This document shows positions 10,076-17,405 of a DNA stretch of 37,543 nt, one piece after another (positions within the stretch are counted from its first letter, which is position 1; each line of letters opens with the position of its first letter). Source of the stretch: Actinomycetota bacterium. GTDB lineage: Bacteria > Actinomycetota > Acidimicrobiia > Acidimicrobiales > Ilumatobacteraceae. The position numbers and the translations under genes were made by a program. The DNA is taken from assembly GCA_005787035.1 (NCBI GenBank), contig SYCI01000017.1:1-37543 (forward strand), given 5' to 3'. The notes below the pieces were generated by a model, which saw only the letters and a program-made list of their open reading frames with translations, did no database searches and was not told the DNA's origin.

Positions 10076-11008
10076 TCATACAACCAGATGAACCTTGAGC
10101 GCTCCACTTGCGCGGTCAGTGGCGACCTCGAAGGCGCGGCGAGCTTCATCGAGCGGGAAGCGGTGGGTCACCAAGATCTCTTCGATCCGAGGCGTCTCGT
10201 GGAGCACACGGATGGCGGTCGCGAAGTCGTTGTCGTCGTGCCCGTGGGCGTAGAAGACCGCGGGCAACAGGCTGATTTCGCGCAGGGTCAGATCGCGACG
10301 GAGGGCCACGTCGTCCCAGAACACGCCGAGTTCGACGATCGAGCCACCCGTTTCGCAAGCCCGAACGGCATTGTCGATCGCCGACTGCGAACCCACCGCA
10401 TCGAACACGACGTCGTAGCGTCCACGTACCCCGACCGACCCACCGAGAGCCTCGACGGCACGTCGCTGATGGTCGTATCGCGCCTCCACGTGCGCCTCCA
10501 CACCGAGGTGCGCGAGCACCGCCACCACGGCGAGCCCCACGCTCCCGGCGCCGATCACCGCGACCTTATGGCCGCGCGCGAGATCGACCCGCCGAACGCC
10601 GTGCACGGCGACGGCGATCGGTTCCGCCAGCGCGGCGGCGCCCGGAGTCGCTCCGACGGGCATCGGGAAGATGCAATTGGGATCGACGAGGACCTGATCG
10701 GCGAATCCTCCGTCGAGCACTCCACCGAAGAAGCGGGCCATGGCATCGGGGCAGATGTTCGAGCGGCCCGATGTGCACATGCGACAGATGCCGCACATGC
10801 CCGTCGGGCGCACCGCCACGAGGGTTCCGTCGGCGAGACGGCCACCGAACTCGTGGCCCATGGTGATCGGGCTCGGACCCATCGCGAGCATGTGCACGTC
10901 GCTCCCGCAGATCCCGGCCACCTCGACCGAAACGACCACGCCGTCGCCTCGGGGCAGGTCGACGTCCACCACGCGAACTCCATCGCTGGCTCGGCGGACG
11001 GCCCTCAT
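10076..11008 (-). CDS. Zinc-dependent alcohol dehydrogenase (MDR superfamily)
   Basis: A medium-chain dehydrogenase/reductase of 310 aa. The catalytic zinc site is shown by the Cys in AGICGSDVHM and by MGHEFGG. The structural zinc loop carries four cysteines in the CGICRMCTSGRSNIC segment. The Rossmann nucleotide-binding motif is VIGAGSVGLAV. It should oxidise an alcohol or polyol or reduce a carbonyl with NAD(P); the substrate is unknown. The ATG at 11008 is preceded by AAGGA (11020-11016) with a 7-nt gap, which decides the start over a possible one 13 codons upstream. It is the first gene of an operon with an LLM oxidoreductase 4 nt downstream. Confidence 0.9.
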   Translation of the reverse strand: MRAVRRASDGVRVVDVDLPRGDGVVVSVEVAGICGSDVHMLAMGPSPITMGHEFGGRLADGTLVAVRPTGMCGICRMCTSGRSNICPDAMARFFGGVLDGGFADQVLVDPNCIFPMPVGATPGAAALAEPIAVAVHGVRRVDLARGHKVAVIGAGSVGLAVVAVLAHLGVEAHVEARYDHQRRAVEALGGSVGVRGRYDVVFDAVGSQSAIDNAVRACETGGSIVELGVFWDDVALRRDLTLREISLLPAVFYAHGHDDNDFATAIRVLHETPRIEEILVTHRFPLDEARRAFEVATDRASGALKVHLVV

Positions 11009-11015
11009 CACTTCA

Positions 11016-11020
11016 TCCTT
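11016..11020 (-). promoter_or_regulatory. Shine-Dalgarno (AAGGA) fixing the dehydrogenase start
   Basis: On the minus strand AAGGA stands 7 nt before the ATG at 11008. It argues against the upstream in-frame ATG at 11047. Confidence 0.5.
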
Positions 11021-11163
11021 GCCGTCGATGGGCGTCGCGCCGGACACTCGAGGACGAATGTCCTGCTCATGGGGTCAATTTCTGTGACATCCACCACATT
11101 TGACATTTCGTCTTCATACCTTGCCCACGCGGCCACGGACCGCACCTACCGAAAGGGAAACAC

Positions 11164-11478
11164 ATGTACACAGTTGCACTGTTCATCGTGATGGCCATCC
11201 TCCTCGAGGCGGTCATGAAAGTGCTCCACTCGATCCTCGGGACCATCGGCCTCGGAGACACGGTGGGCAAGCTCCCGGTGATCGGCGCCAACCTCACGCT
11301 CGGCATCTCGATCCTCATGATCTGGCTGATGGGTGATTGGGGCCACGTACTCGCTGGTTGGGGCTGGAGCCACGACGACGAGTGGATCAATGTCGTTGCC
11401 AATGGCGCCATCGTGGCGGGAATGATCCCGCTCAAGGATGCCGTGTTCAACGCGATCAACAAGGGACTGCGCGCCTAG
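11164..11478 (+). CDS. Small integral membrane protein of unknown function
   Basis: A 104-aa protein with hydrophobic stretches at about residues 2-18 and 40-56, then a Trp-rich segment (DWGHVLAGWGWSHDDEW) and a further apolar stretch near residues 77-90. Two to three membrane segments are likely. I do not recognise a family. The gene is monocistronic: a purine-rich Shine-Dalgarno (AAAGGGAAA, 11152-11160) precedes ATG 11164, a TACCTT hexamer lies at 11117-11122 as a possible -10 box, and a strong terminator follows the stop by under 20 nt. That compact setup suggests a well-expressed independent transcript. Divergent from the alcohol dehydrogenase gene. Confidence 0.75.
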   Translation: MYTVALFIVMAILLEAVMKVLHSILGTIGLGDTVGKLPVIGANLTLGISILMIWLMGDWGHVLAGWGWSHDDEWINVVANGAIVAGMIPLKDAVFNAINKGLRA

Positions 11479-11495
11479 TCGCCAAGAACCCCCCG

Positions 11496-11534
11496 AAAGG
11501 GCCGGTGTCGCATTCGTGCGGCACCGGCCCTTTT
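11496..11534. terminator. Bidirectional rho-independent terminator
   Basis: A perfect 12-bp inverted repeat (11496-11507 with 11522-11533, AAAGGGCCGGTG arm) is extended by four more pairs, one a G-U, around a 6-nt loop. A T-run on the right and an A-run on the left let it work for both the rightward small membrane protein gene and the leftward SCO6745-family gene, whose stop is at 11534. Confidence 0.85.
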
Positions 11535-12406
11535 CATTTGTCGGGTCGTCGTTCGCGCGCGGCCGGCATCCAGTCCGGCCCCGCGGTGTCGTCGATCCGC
11601 CGCAGGAGGCGCTCCCCCACTGGTTCGACGAGATCGATGAAAGCTCGCGTCGTCGCCTCGCCCACCGCCTTCCACATCGCGCAACAGATCTCATCGGTCC
11701 GCCGTTCGATGTCGTCGCGCAAGGAGAGCCCGGCCGCATTCAAGGCTCCATTGCTCGCCAGACCCCGCGCTTCCAGTTCGGCGAAGGCCCCGGCCAGCGC
11801 AGCATCGTCGGCTCCCCGACTGCGCGGGATCCAGCCGCCGTAATTGAGGTGCGCGTCGTGGAGGATGCCGGCCTGCACCCGACTGATGTCGTGGGTGGCC
11901 AAGACGGCGAAGTGCGTGTCGCCTCGCCATTCGCGCAGGCAGTTAACGGCCAGCCAGGCCGATACGAGTTGGTCGTCCGGTCGCGGCGCGTCCCGATGAA
12001 CGGCGAAGAGGACTCGGCCCGAGTCCGGCAGCGATTCGGCCGCCGACCACAACTGCGGGCCCATGGCGACCAGCGCATCGACGATTTCGGGCACGAAGTC
12101 GCGCAGTCCCTCTCCCACCGCGCGATTGCGGGCTTCATGAATCGAGTGCCAGTCGGTGTGTTGGAGCGCGTGTTCGACGGTGAGCTTCACGAAAGCCGGG
12201 TGGATCGAATAGAACGCGGCCGACACCGCACCCGGGCCGGCCGGCAGAAGTGGCGCGGCGCGACTCGCGGTGTAGTACCCGAGACCGTTGGGAACCCCGA
12301 GTGCGGTGAAGTACTCGATGGCCCGCGGGTCCCAGTAGATCCAGCCGATCAGCCGATGCGAGACGAACGACGCTCGCCGGGTGAGTTCCATCCAGTCGGT
12401 TGTCAC
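11534..12406 (-). CDS. SCO6745 family protein
   Basis: A 290-aa helical protein resembling the actinobacterial SCO6745 family (SalK-like), whose members share a helix-turn-helix-like fold of unclear function. Characteristic segments are YWDPRAIEYFTALG near the N-terminus, YYTASRAAPL and GPGAVSAAFYSIHP. The GTG start at 12406 has a strong AAGGAGG Shine-Dalgarno 4 nt upstream; an alternative ATG five codons later would have a poorly spaced site. No membrane segment or signal is visible. It runs convergently into the bidirectional terminator and diverges from a lipoprotein gene. The function is unknown. Confidence 0.75.
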   Translation of the reverse strand: MTTDWMELTRRASFVSHRLIGWIYWDPRAIEYFTALGVPNGLGYYTASRAAPLLPAGPGAVSAAFYSIHPAFVKLTVEHALQHTDWHSIHEARNRAVGEGLRDFVPEIVDALVAMGPQLWSAAESLPDSGRVLFAVHRDAPRPDDQLVSAWLAVNCLREWRGDTHFAVLATHDISRVQAGILHDAHLNYGGWIPRSRGADDAALAGAFAELEARGLASNGALNAAGLSLRDDIERRTDEICCAMWKAVGEATTRAFIDLVEPVGERLLRRIDDTAGPDWMPAARERRPDK

Positions 12407-12410
12407 CGGA

Positions 12411-12417
12411 CCTCCTT
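12411..12417 (-). promoter_or_regulatory. Strong Shine-Dalgarno (AAGGAGG)
   Basis: AAGGAGG on the minus strand ends 4 nt before GTG 12406. It is one of the few near-consensus ribosome sites in the window and decides the start of the SCO6745-family gene. Confidence 0.6.
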
Positions 12418-12451
12418 GGTCGTGCCTCGGGCACTATGGCACACTCGTTCG

Positions 12452-13225
12452 ATGAGCCGATCGTTGTCTCGTATCTTTCTCGTGGTTGCATCGCTCGTGA
12501 CCCTCGCTGCATGTGGTGGTGGCGACGACGAGACGACACCGACCCCGATCGACGAGGACTCGGCCGCGCCAGCCGCGACCGAATCATCGGTCGCCGAGTC
12601 GACCACTACTGCGGTCGTCGCCGAATCGATGCGCGGCAAGCGTTACTGCGAGTTCCTGCTTCTCGCCCCCACCGACGGGGGCATCGTGGCCACCGTGTAC
12701 AACACGTTCCCGCTCAACGACTGCCCGGCTGATCAATGGGCCAGCATCGACCCGCCGGCGGTGGCCCAAGCCGAAGGTGTCGTCTTGGCCTTGGCCAACG
12801 GACCTCGGTACTGGTTGATGGACGAGGTCGGCCGAGACACCGCCGACGTCATCACCAAGACCCTGAGCGGCATCGAGATGAACCGCTATGCGACGGTCAC
12901 GATCACCGATCCGAAGTCGGTGGGCAATCCCTTCACCCCACAGACCGTGGACCGCAAGGCCACCTTCATGTTCCGGGCCGGCTCGACGATCTTCTCACTG
13001 ACCGCCCCCGATGGCCGACGTTTCGTGATGCAGAGCTGGAGCCAACAGCGAGATCCGAACCTCGTCGAGTCGGATCTCGCCGGCCTCGGGTCGCGACTCG
13101 CGCTCCCGGCCGGTTGGACGTACGCGAGCGAGACTCTGACCGAGGATCTCGTGGTGGGTGCCGATCGTGCCCCGGCGCAAGTGCTCCAGGACGATCTGGC
13201 GAACTCGTACTCACTCGTCGGCTGA
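12452..13225 (+). CDS. Putative lipoprotein of unknown function
   Basis: A 257-aa secreted lipoprotein. The N-terminus is a type II signal peptide: basic residues, a hydrophobic core, and the lipobox LAAC with the modified Cys at residue 21. A Gly/Asp/Glu/Thr-rich low-complexity linker follows (residues 22-56), then a globular domain of about 200 aa with Cys residues that could form a disulfide (CEF and NDC). I do not recognise the domain. The frame is open much further upstream, but ATG 12452 is the only start that puts a signal peptide at the N-terminus. A weak CACACT hexamer lies 6 nt upstream. Confidence 0.8.
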   Translation: MSRSLSRIFLVVASLVTLAACGGGDDETTPTPIDEDSAAPAATESSVAESTTTAVVAESMRGKRYCEFLLLAPTDGGIVATVYNTFPLNDCPADQWASIDPPAVAQAEGVVLALANGPRYWLMDEVGRDTADVITKTLSGIEMNRYATVTITDPKSVGNPFTPQTVDRKATFMFRAGSTIFSLTAPDGRRFVMQSWSQQRDPNLVESDLAGLGSRLALPAGWTYASETLTEDLVVGADRAPAQVLQDDLANSYSLVG

Positions 13226-13236
13226 CGAGGACTCGT

Positions 13237-14355
13237 TCAGTCGACGAGAAGCGAGCACACGTGGCCGACCCGTGGGTCGACCACACCAGCAGCGAGTGAT
13301 TCGTAGAGCGACCGAACGGGCTCGGCTCCGTGTGATTCTTCGAACCGGAGCCAATCGTTGCTCCACGTGGCGAAGCGGCGCCAAGCGCTTCCGACGCGCT
13401 GATCGAGACCGTCGCGACCCCATTCCTTGGTGCGCAACGCGATCTGGGCCGGAGCGAAGAAGAACTCGGGTTTGGGTCCGGGCAGGGGCCCCGATGCCGC
13501 GGCATCGGTGTTCCAGTGGGTTCCGCCCACCACGAGGCTGTGGGCCAGCGAGTCGCCGTAGTGCGAGTGCACCGCGTGGTTGACCGCTCGATCACCGGCG
13601 ATGTCGACGTACACGGCATCACCGGGCGGGCAAGCCGAGATCTCGTCGTAGTTGAGCACGGCGGAATAGCAGCCGAGACCACGTACGAATTCGGCGCTAC
13701 GGGCCGACGTGAGTCCGACCACTCGAATGCCGGCCCGCGCCGCGAGCAACTGCGCGGCACCGATGGCGGTCTTGCTCGATGCGCTCGAAATCACGGCGAT
13801 GGAGGCGCCGAACATCTCCGGACGATCGGTTCCTTCACTCGCGAGATAATCGTCGATCATGAACGACGTCATGAAGAGTGGCCACAGAACCATCTGATGC
13901 GGCTCGAAGGCCGGGTCGTCGTTCGCATCAGCCGTGGGGAACACGTAGCGGTTGTAGGCCGCGGCCATGGGTCGGCGGTGTTCGGCGACGTCGGTGAACC
14001 CGGACGCGTCGCGACGACCGGGCTGCACCACGAGTTCATCGGACATCGGCAGGTAGCCATAGGCGCGTTCACCCACCGCGAGATCGGCGCTGCGCGACTC
14101 GATCACGGTCGCGTAGCCCCACACCGGAACCCGACCCCACGGCCGACCGTCGTCGTGGGAATCGCCGGTCGGGACTGGGAAGAAGTCCCAATAACGCAGC
14201 CCGTCTCCGAAGGCGGCGTAGGTGATGTTGTTCGAGGTGAGGGCGAATCGATCGACTCGAAGTCGCGCCTGGCCTTCCTCCAACGGGGCATTCGTACGCG
14301 TCGCGATGCGACTGGTGGTGATTACGTCCCGGACTACTTCGATGGTCGTCGACAT
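13237..14355 (-). CDS. DUF2855 family protein
   Basis: A 372-aa protein matching the DUF2855 family. Recognisable segments are LRVDRFALTSNNITYAAFG, the GLRYWDFFP motif, WGRVPVWGYA and AVISSASSKTAIG. The family resembles a medium-chain reductase in layout (an N-terminal GroES-like part and a later nucleotide-binding-like part), but its reaction has not been established to my knowledge. I choose ATG 14355, which fits the family N-terminus; the 19 upstream codons do not. A weak CATCCT box stands 7 nt before it. It lies just downstream of tRNA-Ala on the same strand and ends convergently with the lipoprotein gene. Confidence 0.82.
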   Translation of the reverse strand: MSTTIEVVRDVITTSRIATRTNAPLEEGQARLRVDRFALTSNNITYAAFGDGLRYWDFFPVPTGDSHDDGRPWGRVPVWGYATVIESRSADLAVGERAYGYLPMSDELVVQPGRRDASGFTDVAEHRRPMAAAYNRYVFPTADANDDPAFEPHQMVLWPLFMTSFMIDDYLASEGTDRPEMFGASIAVISSASSKTAIGAAQLLAARAGIRVVGLTSARSAEFVRGLGCYSAVLNYDEISACPPGDAVYVDIAGDRAVNHAVHSHYGDSLAHSLVVGGTHWNTDAAASGPLPGPKPEFFFAPAQIALRTKEWGRDGLDQRVGSAWRRFATWSNDWLRFEESHGAEPVRSLYESLAAGVVDPRVGHVCSLLVD

Positions 14356-14419
14356 ACCGAACAGGATGTCACGCCGAGAGCCACCACCGGGGCCGATGCG
14401 GCCTTCCGGCATTCACTAG

Positions 14420-14492
14420 TGGAGCTGAGGGGAATTGAACCCCTGACCTCGTCCATGCCATGGAAGCGCTCTGCCAACTGAGCTACAGCCCC
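14420..14492 (-). tRNA. tRNA-Ala (anticodon GGC)
   Basis: A 73-nt cloverleaf folds on the minus strand. The acceptor stem GGGGCTG/CAGCTCC contains the G3-U70 pair that defines tRNA-Ala. The D-stem GCTC/GAGC and T-stem are fully paired, and the anticodon loop ATGGCAT gives GGC. The anticodon stem has one mismatch (U28-C42). The 3' CCA is not encoded (CTA follows the discriminator A). Confidence 0.95.
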
Positions 14493-14540
14493 TGATGGGA
14501 CGGGTGAACGATACCAACCACCCGCCGACGACCCAAACCC

Positions 14541-14840
14541 TCACACGTTCCCGGGTCGGAAGTGTTCCGTCGTCCGGCCACACGGACACATGAGCACCAG
14601 CGCCCAATTCGGCGGTTCGGGCGGAGGAGGCAACGGGTCGTACACACCTTTGTCGCGCCATTCCTCGGCCCGCGCCTCCACCACGTCGAAATCCGACCAG
14701 ATCGACGCCGAATGCGCATCAACCGTCGACTCACTCGAATCGACCACTTCCACGCCATCGGCTTTGCGGGTGATCCGCCAGCCGGTGTCGGTCACGTCGG
14801 CGACGAACCGGCCGCATGCTTCGCAGGTCAGGTGCGCCAT
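14541..14840 (-). CDS. Small zinc-ribbon-like protein, unknown function
   Basis: A 99-aa protein starting MAHLTCEACG. It has a CxxC near the N-terminus and a second Cys pair, CPCG, near the C-terminus, the spacing of a split zinc ribbon. An acidic middle (SSESTVDAHS) and a Pro-rich stretch lie between. The ATG at 14840 sits inside the end of rsfS (13-bp overlap), so it is the last gene of the nadD / LytR-like / rsfS operon and probably depends on translational coupling. I do not recognise a named family. The overlap suggests a conserved link to ribosome silencing or NAD synthesis, but that is inference. Confidence 0.7.
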   Translation of the reverse strand: MAHLTCEACGRFVADVTDTGWRITRKADGVEVVDSSESTVDAHSASIWSDFDVVEARAEEWRDKGVYDPLPPPPEPPNWALVLMCPCGRTTEHFRPGNV

Positions 14841-15187
14841 TCGCAGCGCGGCGCGTCCTTGTAGAGACGCTCGATCTCGTAGAAGTCGCGGGTCTCCTGC
14901 AGGAAGACGTGAACCACCACGTCGCCGTAATCGATCAGCACCCACTGCTGTTCGCGGTGCCCTTCGACCCGGCCCGGAGCGCGACCGCACTCCTCTTTCA
15001 CGCGTGTCTCGATCTCGTCGGCGATGGCGCGAACCAACCGCCGGTTCGGAGCGCTCGTCACCACGAAGTACTCGGTGATGGCCAGAATCTCGCCCACTTG
15101 CACGACGATGGTGTCGAGACCCTGCTTGTCATCGGCCGTGCGTGCCGCAGTGACGGCCACCTGAAGACTGTCCGACTTCACGACCAT
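14828..15187 (-). CDS. rsfS: Ribosome silencing factor RsfS (Iojap/DUF143)
   Basis: A 119-aa protein of the RsfS family. The segment ITEYFVVTSAPNRR and the C-terminal VLIDYGDVVVHVFLQ and ETRDFYEIERLYKDAP are the family signature. RsfS binds ribosomal protein uL14 on the 50S subunit and blocks subunit joining when translation must be slowed. Length is normal. Its ATG overlaps the stop of the upstream LytR-like gene (TGATG), and its end overlaps the small zinc-ribbon gene. The nadD-to-rsfS neighbourhood is typical for actinobacteria. Confidence 0.95.
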   Translation of the reverse strand: MVVKSDSLQVAVTAARTADDKQGLDTIVVQVGEILAITEYFVVTSAPNRRLVRAIADEIETRVKEECGRAPGRVEGHREQQWVLIDYGDVVVHVFLQETRDFYEIERLYKDAPRCEWRT

Positions 15188-16455
15188 CAGGGTGCCGACG
15201 ATTCCGGAATCGAATCATCGGTCGATGATTCCTGGGCGGCGGCGAGCACTTCGTCCATCGACATCGATGCAGTCTCGTCCAAGAAGCCCGTGAACGACCG
15301 ACCGAGGATGATCTGGAGATCGATTCCCGCCACCCGATCGGTGGCTTTCTCCCAGTCGATTTCGTCGAGGAGGATGGTCAGCGGCTCGGCGATACCCCGA
15401 TCCATCTCGTCGGAGTAGCGGATCGTCGTCACCTCGGGCGGCACGCTGTTCATGTTGCGAACCAACATCACATTGGCCCCCATGTAGAGGAGTCGATACA
15501 CCGCCTGGCGAACCGTCTCCGATTCGGGGAACGGACTGTCCACCTGCACGGTGATCGTGGGGAAGACCGCCACCATCGAACTCGGGGCCACGGTTGCGAG
15601 TACCATCACGATCTCGCCGAGGTCGTATCCGTACACGTCGAGATCGTCCGGGTTGGCTTCAGCGTCATCGACCCTTTGATAGGCGATCTGCCACGTGCGG
15701 ACCGGCCCGGCGAACAGTGCCGACATGAAACTCGCCATGTCGGCGGGTACCTGTGCCCCCACATCGGTGATCACGGGCGCTGGCTGCGTGCCGATCTTGC
15801 CCGAACCCACTGCATTCACCACTCCGTCCCACAGCGCCTTGACGAAGGGCAGCCGCTCGGATTCGGGCTGATCGCCATCTCGAGCCGCCAGCACCGCGGC
15901 CGCCTGCAACGGGGTGAACGAATTCGGGCCCTGATCGGCCACCTTGCGAATCCGATCGTCCTCGGAGTCGAGAACGTCGGCCGAGAATAGGGCCTCGATC
16001 GTGCCCACCCGAGCGAGCAGGTCACCGGTGCCGTCCACACCTTCCACCGCAACGAGATCGATCTGGGTGTTGGTCAGACTCTCGACCGCCGCCTTCAGTG
16101 CTTCGGGCCCATCGGATCCATAGACGTCGGCGAGTCGCTTGGGCTCACCAGCCGGTTGACCGTTCATGGCCAACCCGACCGGTAAAGACATGATCGTGCC
16201 CCCGGCACCGTTGGGCGCGATGGCCAGAATGCTGAGCGACGCCAGATAGTTCTGCTCGTCGGTGGTCGCCAGAATTGCGGTCGGGGTGGTGGGGATCGCC
16301 ACCGTGGGCAACGCCACCACCGCTTCGGCCGCCTTCGAGTCGCGCACAGCTCGCCAAGCAACCACAGCCGAGACCGGAAGACAGGCCATCACGGCGATTC
16401 CGCTCGCCAGCGCGATCAGAGTCCGCCGGCGACGACGGCGCACGAGCACGGTCAT
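15187..16455 (-). CDS. LytR-like membrane-anchored protein with degenerate LCP domain
   Basis: A 422-aa protein with a basic N-terminus (VRRRRRR) and one transmembrane helix at about residues 12-34, so the bulk is extracytoplasmic. The middle resembles a LytR-CpsA-Psr (LCP) domain: SILAIAPNGAGGTIMSLPV, then a VYGSDGPEALKAAVESLTNTQ segment and DLVAVEGVDG. Near the C-terminus, VYRLLYMGANVMLVRN with TTIRYSDE recalls a LytR_C domain. LCP enzymes transfer polymers to peptidoglycan using conserved arginines. Here the usual arginine and aspartate after the strand are replaced (SLPVGLAM), so catalytic activity is doubtful. An LCP-type gene between nadD and rsfS is common in actinobacteria. It overlaps both neighbours, forming a tight operon. 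Confidence 0.65.
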   Translation of the reverse strand: MTVLVRRRRRRTLIALASGIAVMACLPVSAVVAWRAVRDSKAAEAVVALPTVAIPTTPTAILATTDEQNYLASLSILAIAPNGAGGTIMSLPVGLAMNGQPAGEPKRLADVYGSDGPEALKAAVESLTNTQIDLVAVEGVDGTGDLLARVGTIEALFSADVLDSEDDRIRKVADQGPNSFTPLQAAAVLAARDGDQPESERLPFVKALWDGVVNAVGSGKIGTQPAPVITDVGAQVPADMASFMSALFAGPVRTWQIAYQRVDDAEANPDDLDVYGYDLGEIVMVLATVAPSSMVAVFPTITVQVDSPFPESETVRQAVYRLLYMGANVMLVRNMNSVPPEVTTIRYSDEMDRGIAEPLTILLDEIDWEKATDRVAGIDLQIILGRSFTGFLDETASMSMDEVLAAAQESSTDDSIPESSAP

Positions 16456-17069
16456 GAGCGATCACAGCCGATCGCGTAGAGACGACGTTCGCGAATCACC
16501 GCGAGAACTTCGTCGGTGATGAGGTAGTCGAGCGGTCGACCGTCACCGAAACGTGCCCGCAGATCGGTGCTCGAGACCTCGAGTCGCGGAACCTCCACGC
16601 GCATCCAGTCGATCATCGACGACAACTGCACCGGGGCGCCCGGTCGATCCACCACCACGACGCGACTCAGACGGAGCACATCTTCGAAGCGTTCCCACGT
16701 TGTCAGACCTGAAGCCGCGTCGTCACCGACAATGGTGAAGAGTTCGGCTTCGGGTTGCGCATCCCGCAACGCCCGCAACGTGTCCGCCGTATAACTCTCA
16801 CCCCCGTGATCGATCTCCCACCGACCCGCCTCCAGACCCTCCACGCCGCGCACGGCGGCCTCGACCATGGCCAGCCGGTCGGCGGCCGGGGTGATCCGAC
16901 GCTGGCCCTCTTTCTGCCAGGGGATGTTGGCCACCATCAGAATCACCCGATCGAGGCCCAGGGCATGGCGGACGTTCACGGCCGTCACCAGGTGCCCCAC
17001 GTGAACCGGGTCGAAGGTGCCCCCGAACAGGCCGATCCGGGGCGCATGGTCGGACGACGGGGCGGGCAC
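16452..17069 (-). CDS. nadD: Nicotinate-nucleotide adenylyltransferase
   Basis: A 205-aa nucleotidyltransferase that adenylates nicotinate mononucleotide to deamido-NAD in NAD biosynthesis. The motif GLFGGTFDPVHVGH contains the HxGH at residues 23-26, and the second ATP-binding motif appears as VSSTDLR near the C-terminus. The open frame extends upstream to 17201, but family length and a TAGACT box 8 nt before GTG 17069 favour this start. The stop overlaps the next gene as ATGA. It heads the nadD / LytR-like / rsfS / zinc-ribbon operon. Confidence 0.95.
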   Translation of the reverse strand: MPAPSSDHAPRIGLFGGTFDPVHVGHLVTAVNVRHALGLDRVILMVANIPWQKEGQRRITPAADRLAMVEAAVRGVEGLEAGRWEIDHGGESYTADTLRALRDAQPEAELFTIVGDDAASGLTTWERFEDVLRLSRVVVVDRPGAPVQLSSMIDWMRVEVPRLEVSSTDLRARFGDGRPLDYLITDEVLAVIRERRLYAIGCDRS

Positions 17070-17077
17070 GGTCGGCG

Positions 17078-17083
17078 AGTCTA
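17078..17083 (-). promoter_or_regulatory. Candidate -10 box (TAGACT) of nadD
   Basis: On the minus strand TAGACT ends 8 nt before GTG 17069. It supports the short nadD form and a leader of 0-2 nt. Confidence 0.4.
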
Positions 17084-17405
17084 CGGTTCGCCCCTGTTTC
17101 CGCAGGTCAGGGGGGTCGGAACCGTGTCCGGGAAAAATCTCGGAAATCTCCTCAAGTCCGGCCGGCTTCTGGCCGAAAATCCGGGCGAAGTTACCGCCCA
17201 CATCCGACTAGCCACAACCCAAAGAAACTGATAACTTTCGGGTCCCTCTTCGGGACCCCCCAGTTCCGACCCGAGTTTCTTGACCCCCACATAACGACCC
17301 CCTTGTCCTCTATTGCCCAGCAGCGGGTGGAGTTCGAGCCGATGTGCCGGACTTCACGAGAGGTCGGGGAACGAAGAGAACAGACGAACAGCTGAGAACA
17401 ACATC
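17084..17405. other. Intergenic region between nadD and the sigma factor gene
   Basis: This is the longest stretch without a firm gene (nadD promoter to sigma ATG). It holds a TAACTT hexamer at 17232-17237, a GGGTCCC/GGGACCC hairpin at 17240-17258, a pyrimidine-rich run with CCCCC blocks at 17255-17305, a TTGACC at 17280-17285, and a 17-codon reading frame at 17342-17395. No convincing -35/-10 pair can be assigned. The sigma ATG has only a weak GAG upstream. The leader looks like a place for regulation, but nothing here proves it. Confidence 0.4.
17240..17258. other. Hairpin in the sigma factor leader
   Basis: A 7-bp perfect stem (GGGTCCC with GGGACCC) encloses the 5-nt loop TCTTC. It is followed by C-rich rather than T-rich sequence, so it is not a standard terminator. 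If the TAACTT at 17232-17237 is a -10 box, the hairpin would sit at the very 5' end of the mRNA. Confidence 0.4.

Noticed and set aside
11100-11105. TTGACA as a -35 element for the small membrane protein gene.
   Set aside because: The nearest -10-like box (TACCTT, 11117-11122) is only 11 nt away and the sequence 17 nt downstream does not resemble a -10 box.
9683-11191. A 502-codon rightward open frame across the LLM and alcohol dehydrogenase genes.
   Set aside because: It crosses two well-supported leftward genes and its product has no domain; it is a high-GC shadow frame.
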